Below, piece after piece: positions 5,496 through 9,877 of a stretch of 9,877 nt of DNA. The stretch covers positions 1 to 9,877 of the forward strand of contig CAOLUI010000038.1 in assembly GCA_948479395.1 (NCBI GenBank). The letters are read 5' to 3'. Each line of letters opens with the position of its first letter. Positions within the stretch are counted from its first letter, which is position 1. Below the pieces are notes generated by a model. That model worked only from the letters and a program-made list of their open reading frames with translations, made no database searches and had not been told where the DNA came from. The stretch is from an uncultured Bacilli bacterium (lineage in GTDB: Bacteria; Bacillota_I; Bacilli_A; RF39; UBA660). Position numbers and translations under genes: made by a program.

Positions 5496-6212
5496 TCATT
5501 CTAAATTAACGTTATGATAAATATTTGTTACATCATCAACATCATTTAAAATGCGTAATAATTTTTGAAAATCTTCTAGCTCCTCTTTTTCTAAAAATAC
5601 TTTGTCTTTAGGATACATTCCTGTTTCATCATATTCGTAAGAAATATTAGGAATAATTTTTTCAATAATGTCTTTCAATTTATGTTGATCTTTGGGATTA
5701 ACAGAGATAGTTAACATATTGTTTTCATTTTCAAAATCAATAAATTCTATTCCATTTTCAATTAAGCTATTAAATATTTCTTCTTCATTATTATATTTAA
5801 AACTTATAATGGTTAAATTATCATAATTATAAGCAACTGAATTGGTTACCCCTAGGCTTTTATGAACTTTATTGAAAGCAGCTCTTACCTCAGCTACTGT
5901 TCGATTTACATTATCGGTCATTGTTTTTATAATTAAAGTTGAAGAGCCAGGTCCAAATCCTTCATAATAAATAGTTTGATAATCTTCTCCGCCACTTTTT
6001 TTAGCTTTTTCAATTGCTCTATTAATTACATCACTTGTGACTTGATCTTTTTTAGCTTTTTCAATCAAACGGCGTAAATTTAAATTTCCATTAGGATCTG
6101 TACCCCCTGTTTTGGCAACTTGATATATTTCTTTAGCATAACTAGAATACATTTTAGCTTTAGCAGCTCCTGTTTTGGCTTTACTAGCAGCAATATTTGG
6201 AAATCTTCCCAT
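5496..6212 (-). CDS. yebC: YebC family protein, YeeI/YebC2 type
   Basis: This 238-residue protein belongs to the YebC/PmpR family. The N-terminus (MGRFPNIAASKAK..., 1-34) follows the YeeN/YeeI form rather than the usual 'MAGHSKWANI' form of classical YebC. The hallmark stretch is present: RAIEKAKKSGG (65-75), YEGFGPGSS (83-91), DNVNRTVAEVRAAF (100-113), then GVTNSVAYNYD (121-131) and a final IYHNVNLE. Older work calls the family transcription regulators; recent work on B. subtilis YebC2 (YeeI) points to relief of ribosome stalling. The ATG at 6212 has AAGGGA 8 bases upstream. It has its own promoter (6234-6262) and ends in TGA, which shows TGA is a stop codon here. A run of ten T follows the stop on the minus strand without a GC-rich hairpin. 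Confidence 0.93.
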   Translation of the reverse strand: MGRFPNIAASKAKTGAAKAKMYSSYAKEIYQVAKTGGTDPNGNLNLRRLIEKAKKDQVTSDVINRAIEKAKKSGGEDYQTIYYEGFGPGSSTLIIKTMTDNVNRTVAEVRAAFNKVHKSLGVTNSVAYNYDNLTIISFKYNNEEEIFNSLIENGIEFIDFENENNMLTISVNPKDQHKLKDIIEKIIPNISYEYDETGMYPKDKVFLEKEELEDFQKLLRILNDVDDVTNIYHNVNLE

Positions 6213-6233
6213 AAAACCATTCCCTTCTTTTTT

Positions 6234-6262
6234 AATATATCATAGATGGCATTGATTGTAAA
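6234..6262 (-). promoter_or_regulatory. Promoter of yebC
   Basis: The -35 is TTTACA (6257-6262), five of six to consensus. A 17-base spacer leads to the -10 TATATT (6234-6239), five of six, with a TG extension (TGATATATT). It lies in the 65-base gap after the patatin gene, so yebC can be transcribed alone. Confidence 0.7.
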
Positions 6263-6277
6263 ATAAGGTTAATTTTC

Positions 6278-7327
6278 TTATATAAAAGATATTTCTTTAA
6301 TGAAATTATAAACAAAATGTTTTTTATTAATACTTTTTTGAAGATTTTTTAATACTTTAAATGGTTTATAAATTTGATAATAATCAAAATTTTTATTTTT
6401 CATAATATATTCAAAAGATTTTATTACAATATCTTTTTCAGTTTTAACATGAAAGAATCCTTTTAAATGATTAATTTCTTTTTTAGGTATTTTTCTAACT
6501 AAAAATTTATAAAAGAAATTAGGATAATTTTTAAAACAATAATAGTAACCATCTAATTGTTTTATCACTCTTAAAGTATCGTAATAGCCCATTTTAATAA
6601 TTTCCTCTATACTTTTGGAATCAAAATTAAAAACGCCACCTAAACTTCTTTTTGGACTAATTCGAATAATTTCTATATCTTTTTTGGGTTTACGATTAAT
6701 ATTTAATAAAGGATTTAGTTCAATAACATATATTTTTTGATATCCTTTTTCGATTAACATATTTAATGGGGTATTATCGTAAAATCCACCATCTAAATAG
6801 TAATGATTATCGATCTTTTTTTCCATTTTAAATACTGGTAAATAACAGCTAGCTAAAATATAATCAAACATTTTACCTTTTATCATGTCTTCTTTAAATA
6901 TATATATAGGTTTTAAGTTTTTTATTCTAATAGTGCAAATTCCATAATCTATTTTATTATTTCTTAATGATTCTTCATTTAAATTATTTTTTAAAACATT
7001 TTCTAAGCCTTGAATACTAATACCTCTTTTTTTTAAAATTTTTAGAATATTTAAAAAACTAAATTTATAATAATCTAAATCATGCTCTTTTTTGGTCATT
7101 TTTTCTAAAAGTTTTTCATTAAAGCCTAGAATTTCACCCATATTAACATTTTGCCAAAATTTAACTAATTCTTCTTCTTTACCGCTAGCAATCATTGCTC
7201 CATTAAAAGCACCAATACTAGTTCCACAAACTCCATTAAATTTTATTTTATTTTGTTTAAAAGCAAGAGCGGACCCTGCTTGATAAGCCCCTCTAGCTCC
7301 TCCACCTTGTAATGCTAAACCGATCAT
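6278..7327 (-). CDS. Patatin-like phospholipase (RssA-like)
   Basis: This 349-residue protein carries the full patatin set: oxyanion-hole glycines GGGARG (8-13), nucleophile GTSIG with S37 (35-39), and the second catalytic residue in DGG with D179 (179-181). Such enzymes hydrolyse acyl chains from lipids with a Ser-Asp dyad; the substrate here is not known. No signal peptide is visible, so it should be cytoplasmic or membrane-peripheral. The patatin fold ends near residue 215. The remaining about 130 residues are rich in Lys, Tyr and Phe and match nothing I recognise; small bacterial homologues (RssA, YchK) are shorter. The ATG overlaps the TGA of the SDR gene (ATGA, 7324-7327), and no strong ribosome binding site precedes it, so translation is probably coupled. 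It is last in the ZIP-SDR-patatin operon; I see no convincing terminator. Confidence 0.92.
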   Translation of the reverse strand: MIGLALQGGGARGAYQAGSALAFKQNKIKFNGVCGTSIGAFNGAMIASGKEEELVKFWQNVNMGEILGFNEKLLEKMTKKEHDLDYYKFSFLNILKILKKRGISIQGLENVLKNNLNEESLRNNKIDYGICTIRIKNLKPIYIFKEDMIKGKMFDYILASCYLPVFKMEKKIDNHYYLDGGFYDNTPLNMLIEKGYQKIYVIELNPLLNINRKPKKDIEIIRISPKRSLGGVFNFDSKSIEEIIKMGYYDTLRVIKQLDGYYYCFKNYPNFFYKFLVRKIPKKEINHLKGFFHVKTEKDIVIKSFEYIMKNKNFDYYQIYKPFKVLKNLQKSINKKHFVYNFIKEISFI

Positions 7328-8247
7328 TTTTTAAGACTTCTTTCTATTTTTCTCTTTAATGGTTTAGCTAAGAAACGATTAATATTTTTTGATGATTCTT
7401 TTAGAGTAGCAAAATATTGTTCTAAACTATCTTCTTTATTTATTATTTTCTTATCTTCTTTAAATATATTTCCATGATATTCATACGGATTAAATAATAA
7501 GCTCCAAATAATACTGAATGTTAAACCATAATTTTCAAGAATTTTAAATTGTAATTCATTAGAATTCATTCGAAATTTGACTCCACCAGATAAGATTTTC
7601 GTTTTTTTATTTAAAGATTTAATGTTTTGGAGAGCCCAGACAAAACTGTTAGCAACCATATCTAAAGTAATTAATTCTAAAGATTCATTTCTTTTATACA
7701 AAAAAGGAGTTTTATTTAAAGTTAAGTTTCCTAAAATAAAAGGAATCCGAAAGATAATATAATTTTTAATATTTTCTTTAATTAGATTTTCACATTTTTC
7801 TTTTATTTGACTATAATAATCATCTGATTCTATTTTAATTTTGTTATTTAAAGAAATCTCTTGCGCTTTTTTTTCATAAATAGTAGTACTTGAAGGATAA
7901 ATTAAAACAGATTGCGGATTGAAAAAACTAATACTTCGAACTAAATTTTGAGTGCCCTTATAATCAATTTCTTTTCCTAAATTATGAGTCAAATTACAAA
8001 GTGGTGGCATGATCCCAGCAAGATGAATTATATAATTGTGATCTTTTATTAAAGCATCAATTAGTACTGGATCACTAACATCGCCATAAACTAGATTTAT
8101 TTTTTTTTGATATTTTTTTAATTTTTGATTATTTTTTTTATTTTTTAAATCTAAAGCTGTTATTTCATATTTATTTTCAGAAACTAAATATTCTAAAATT
8201 TTAAGCCCTATTTCTCCAGCAGCACCTGTTATTAAAATTTTTTTCAT
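7324..8247 (-). CDS. NAD-dependent epimerase/dehydratase-like protein (extended SDR)
   Basis: This 307-residue protein has an N-terminal Rossmann fold: GAAGEIG with G8, G11 and G14, and D33 at the end of the second strand, which favours NAD over NADP. Next come DVSDP (56-60) and HLAG (75-78), as in the extended short-chain dehydrogenase/epimerase family. Active-site elements are present: S119/S120 and the pair Y145-x3-K149. The C-terminal third, which sets substrate choice, is not recognisable and ends in a basic tail (RKIERSLKK), so the substrate cannot be named. The ATG has AGGTG 8 bases upstream, in the 17-base gap after the ZIP gene. The TGA stop overlaps the patatin start. It may act on a nucleotide sugar or a steroid/lipid-like substrate; the phospholipase neighbour is only a hint. 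Confidence 0.88.
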   Translation of the reverse strand: MKKILITGAAGEIGLKILEYLVSENKYEITALDLKNKKNNQKLKKYQKKINLVYGDVSDPVLIDALIKDHNYIIHLAGIMPPLCNLTHNLGKEIDYKGTQNLVRSISFFNPQSVLIYPSSTTIYEKKAQEISLNNKIKIESDDYYSQIKEKCENLIKENIKNYIIFRIPFILGNLTLNKTPFLYKRNESLELITLDMVANSFVWALQNIKSLNKKTKILSGGVKFRMNSNELQFKILENYGLTFSIIWSLLFNPYEYHGNIFKEDKKIINKEDSLEQYFATLKESSKNINRFLAKPLKRKIERSLKK

Positions 8248-8264
8248 TGTATCACCTACTAATC

Positions 8265-9029
8265 TTATAATAAAAACATGATTAAGCCTATTATAATTCC
8301 TAATAAAAGGCCGCTTTTCATTTCTTTTTTTCTGATATTTTCTTTAACTTCATGAAATAATTCAAATAAAGAAATATAAATAATCATACCTAAAGTTAAA
8401 GATAAAAGAATTCCTTCTAGATAAGTATTAAAATCTGTTTGTAAGAGATAAAGAAATAAAGCTCCTAGGCTACTAGAAAAAATAAGTAAACAAGAAATCA
8501 AAACTTTAGAAATTTTCTTTTTAGTACTGGCTCCCATACTAGCAGATATTTCGATTCCAAGGGGCAGATTGTGCAGTCCAACAGTTAAAGCTAAAATAAA
8601 ACCTGATTCTAATGAATTAAGACCACTTATATAAATTGATATTCCTTCTAAAATATTATGAATTGTTAAAGATAAAGCTGTTATTAGGCCAATATGAAAA
8701 AAATGATCATTATGTTCTTTTAGATTAGTTTCATTATCATGATGGTTATGCTTATGTTCAGGAATAAAAATATCTAATAATTTTAAAGAACTAATTCCTA
8801 AAATGAAAAATATTATAATTAAAATAAGATTTGAAAAATTATTAAGTGGTGAAAATATTTCAATGATTTCAGGCACTAAATCAAATATAATTAAAAATAA
8901 CATAATAATAAAAGTAAAACCTGTAGATATTAAAATTAATTTTTCTTTATTTGAAAATAAATAAGGTATTATTAAACCAATTAAAAAGAAAATACCTACT
9001 AAAATGGTTAATAAAAAAGCTTCTAACAT
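8265..9029 (-). CDS. ZIP family metal transporter (probably zinc)
   Basis: This 254-residue membrane protein has about eight helices. Typical ZIP elements are DLVPE in helix 2 (50-54), a His-rich cytoplasmic loop with EHKHNHH (91-97) and further His at 106, 109 and 112, the helix-4 metal motif HNILEG (124-129), and the helix-5 motif HNLPLG (153-158). In most ZIP proteins the second motif is HNxPEG; here L157 replaces the Glu, with E160 nearby. ZIP proteins import zinc, iron or manganese into the cytoplasm, although direction and metal cannot be read from sequence. The ATG has AGAGG 8 bases upstream. First gene of the operon with the SDR and patatin genes, with a perfect TATAAT -10 at 9051-9056. 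Confidence 0.9.
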   Translation of the reverse strand: MLEAFLLTILVGIFFLIGLIIPYLFSNKEKLILISTGFTFIIMLFLIIFDLVPEIIEIFSPLNNFSNLILIIIFFILGISSLKLLDIFIPEHKHNHHDNETNLKEHNDHFFHIGLITALSLTIHNILEGISIYISGLNSLESGFILALTVGLHNLPLGIEISASMGASTKKKISKVLISCLLIFSSSLGALFLYLLQTDFNTYLEGILLSLTLGMIIYISLFELFHEVKENIRKKEMKSGLLLGIIIGLIMFLL

Positions 9030-9050
9030 CTTAAACCTCTTTCTTTTTTT

Positions 9051-9059
9051 ATTATAACA
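9051..9059 (-). promoter_or_regulatory. Promoter -10 of the ZIP-SDR-patatin operon
   Basis: TATAAT (9051-9056) carries a TG extension (TGTTATAAT, 9051-9059). The region 17 bases upstream, inside the preceding terminator, holds no recognisable -35. I see no clear zinc-regulator (Zur/AdcR) operator. Confidence 0.6.
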
Positions 9060-9068
9060 TATTTTAAT

Positions 9069-9097
9069 AAAAAAACACTTATAGTTAACTATAAATG
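9069..9097 (-). terminator. Terminator of the TasA-like gene
   Basis: The core TTATAGTTAACTATAA (9079-9094) is a perfect 16-base palindrome. It extends outward with a G-U, an A-U and a C-G pair on the minus strand (9076-9097). Seven T follow on the minus strand (9069-9075). It abuts the TAG stop (9098-9100). Confidence 0.85.
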
Positions 9098-9733
9098 CTA
9101 TTGATTTTGGGATACAGGTATTGCTTCTAAATAAAGTTTACCCAAAAAGTTTCCATTGGTTAATTCAATTTGGTTTATTTCATTATTATTTTCTAACCAC
9201 ATTCTAAATATTAAATTATCTGTTGAATCAGGAGCGATGGTAATTTTATTCGTATTTAATTTTATTCTTTCAACGTTTGTTAAAGTAGTATTTGATTCAC
9301 TATCCCCAGGAGTATCAGTTCTAGTAACATTTTCAAAAGTTCCATTTCCAATAGAAGTTGTACCATTTAGAAGCTCCCATTTAAAGTATTTACTATATAA
9401 ATTTTTGGATAAAGAAATATCGGTTAAATAAATGTCGTATTCTGCCGAAATGTTTGATTCAGCAGTATTTTTAACATAAAAAGAAACACTTTCAGCTTTT
9501 TTTTCAATATCAGCACTTTCAATTAAATGAAGTTTAAGATTGTTAATAGCATTAATACTATCACTATCTAAATTAGTATCAATACGTAGAGTTCCAGCTT
9601 GAAGAGAAGTATCTTTAGCTTCTCCTGCTATTTTACTTGTAAAATATGCATATGTTACACTAACTCCAATAACTATTAAAGCAACTGTTAAAATAATTCC
9701 TTTAGCATAATTACTTTTGGTATTTTCTTTCAT
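9098..9733 (-). CDS. TasA/camelysin-like secreted protein with a SipW-type signal peptide
   Basis: This is a 211-residue exported protein. The signal peptide covers 1-29, with a hydrophobic core at 12-28. Cleavage is likely at VTYA/YF (29/30), and the following YFTS...KDTSLQAGTLRID (30-52) is the SipW-dependent pattern known from TasA, CalY and relatives ('AxF...F.AGTLxL'). The mature part is beta-rich (FYVKN, EYDIYLTD, LYLEAIP at 199-205), consistent with the TasA/camelysin fold. In B. subtilis TasA forms biofilm matrix fibres and needs the signal peptidase SipW; whether this protein forms fibres cannot be said. The start is ATG (9733) with AGGTGG 6 bases upstream. It is transcribed alone, with its own promoter and terminator. 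No sipW or second tasA-like gene is in the window. There is no LPXTG anchor, so it is released or held by other means. Confidence 0.82.
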   Translation of the reverse strand: MKENTKSNYAKGIILTVALIVIGVSVTYAYFTSKIAGEAKDTSLQAGTLRIDTNLDSDSINAINNLKLHLIESADIEKKAESVSFYVKNTAESNISAEYDIYLTDISLSKNLYSKYFKWELLNGTTSIGNGTFENVTRTDTPGDSESNTTLTNVERIKLNTNKITIAPDSTDNLIFRMWLENNNEINQIELTNGNFLGKLYLEAIPVSQNQ

Positions 9734-9757
9734 TAGTAACCACCTATTCTTTAAAAT

Positions 9758-9786
9758 ATTATACTAAATAAAAAAAGATTATACAA
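9758..9786 (-). promoter_or_regulatory. Promoter of the TasA-like gene
   Basis: A perfect TATAAT -10 (9758-9763) and TTGTAT -35 (9781-9786) are separated by 17 bases. The start would be near 9751. The -35 lies in the loop and right arm of the hairpin at 9769-9796. Confidence 0.65.
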
Positions 9787-9796
9787 TCCTTTTTTA
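9769..9796 (-). terminator. Possible terminator hairpin upstream of the TasA-like gene
   Basis: GATT/AATC pair across a 4-base loop (9777-9788). On the minus strand the stem continues with G-U and an A-run/T-run (9769-9776 with 9789-9796). It may end a minus-strand gene to the right (a 25-codon open frame stops at 9798-9800), but the stem is mostly A/T. Confidence 0.35.
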
Positions 9797-9803
9797 ACTA
9801 GTC

Positions 9804-9833
9804 TTGTCTTCTGAATTTAATGTGTAATATAAA
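9804..9833 (+). promoter_or_regulatory. Possible plus-strand promoter at the right edge
   Basis: TTGTCT (9804-9809) and TATAAA (9828-9833) are 18 bases apart and point out of the window. Downstream are an inverted repeat (9842-9858) and an AAAGG (9872-9875) that would suit a gene start just past the edge. Tentative. Confidence 0.35.
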
Positions 9834-9841
9834 TTTGAAAG

Positions 9842-9858
9842 TGCACAATTGTTGTGCA
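9842..9858. repeat. 17-base inverted repeat with GC-containing arms
   Basis: TGCACAA and TTGTGCA form perfect 7-base arms around TTG. It stands out in AT-rich DNA. If the plus-strand promoter is real, the repeat covers the first transcribed bases, a usual operator position. It could also be part of a hairpin in coding sequence. Confidence 0.6.
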
Positions 9859-9877
9859 GTTAATTTTGTAAAAGGTA

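Noticed and set aside
5481..5500. Terminator after yebC
   Set aside because: A run of ten T follows the stop on the minus strand, but I found no stable hairpin before it.
6262..6290. Terminator after the patatin gene
   Set aside because: Only a 5-base ATAAG/CTTAT pairing with a 9-base loop and a short T-run; too weak to call. Read-through into yebC is possible.
7092..7283. Plus-strand frame of 63 codons
   Set aside because: It lies antisense within the patatin catalytic region, which is clearly conserved; no ribosome binding site or family resemblance.
7577..7762. Plus-strand frame of 61 codons
   Set aside because: Antisense to the SDR gene, with no supporting signals.
9156..9431. Plus-strand frame of 91 codons
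   Set aside because: Antisense to the TasA-like gene, which has its own promoter, ribosome binding site, signal peptide and terminator.
1..9877. Mycoplasma-type code (TGA as Trp)
   Set aside because: yebC and the SDR gene end in TGA, genes contain no in-frame TGA, and Trp is encoded by TGG throughout.
1..9877. CRISPR array, tRNA/rRNA, insertion sequence, phage or defence genes
   Set aside because: I read through both strands and saw no spaced direct repeats, cloverleaf-like sequence, transposase or integrase motifs, or toxin-antitoxin pairs.

Overview
This AT-rich window (mostly A/T even inside genes) looks like chromosomal DNA from a low-GC Gram-positive bacterium. Typical Bacilli/Firmicutes genes support this: cdaA-cdaR, a YeeI/YebC2-type YebC, a DUF378 protein, a lipoprotein with a lipobox, and a TasA-like protein with a SipW-type signal peptide. 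Ribosome binding sites are strong and most promoters are extended -10 (TGnTATAAT) type. TGA is used as a stop (yebC, the SDR gene) and Trp is read from TGG, so the code is the standard bacterial one and not the Mycoplasma code. My inference is an uncultured gut-type lineage near Erysipelotrichia/RF39; the window alone cannot prove it.

Layout, all on the minus strand except one gene. Right edge: about 75 bp of uncertain sequence with a 17-bp inverted repeat, then a monocistronic TasA/camelysin-like secreted protein (9098-9733) with its own promoter and terminator. Next is an operon of a ZIP-type metal transporter, an extended SDR (epimerase-like) and a patatin-like phospholipase (9029 to 6278), the last two overlapping by ATGA. 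Then come yebC with its own promoter (6212-5496) and the c-di-AMP operon cdaA-cdaR (5368-3157, overlapping by 8 bp), closed by a terminator so that glmM is not in the unit. A two-gene operon follows: zinc-ribbon/DUF4234 and DUF2752 membrane proteins (3084-2234, overlapping by 1 bp). It converges on the only plus-strand gene, a DUF378 protein (2000-2212), through one shared bidirectional terminator. Further left are a LolA/GerS-like lipoprotein (1895-849), a DUF308 membrane protein (741-178) with a palindrome over its -10, and the first 16 codons of a gene that leaves the window at base 1.

Functionally this is a housekeeping and cell-envelope neighbourhood: second-messenger synthesis (CdaA/CdaR), translation or transcription support (YebC), metal uptake, lipid hydrolysis, and several membrane or surface proteins. 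I see no tRNA, rRNA, CRISPR array, insertion sequence, prophage or toxin-antitoxin genes, and no clear undescribed system. The points worth a second look are regulatory (palindromes at promoters, terminators merged with stop codons) and structural (basic N-terminal extension of CdaR, cysteine cluster in the lipoprotein, ZIP motif variant, an orphan SipW-type substrate). No stretch longer than 300 bases lacks a gene.
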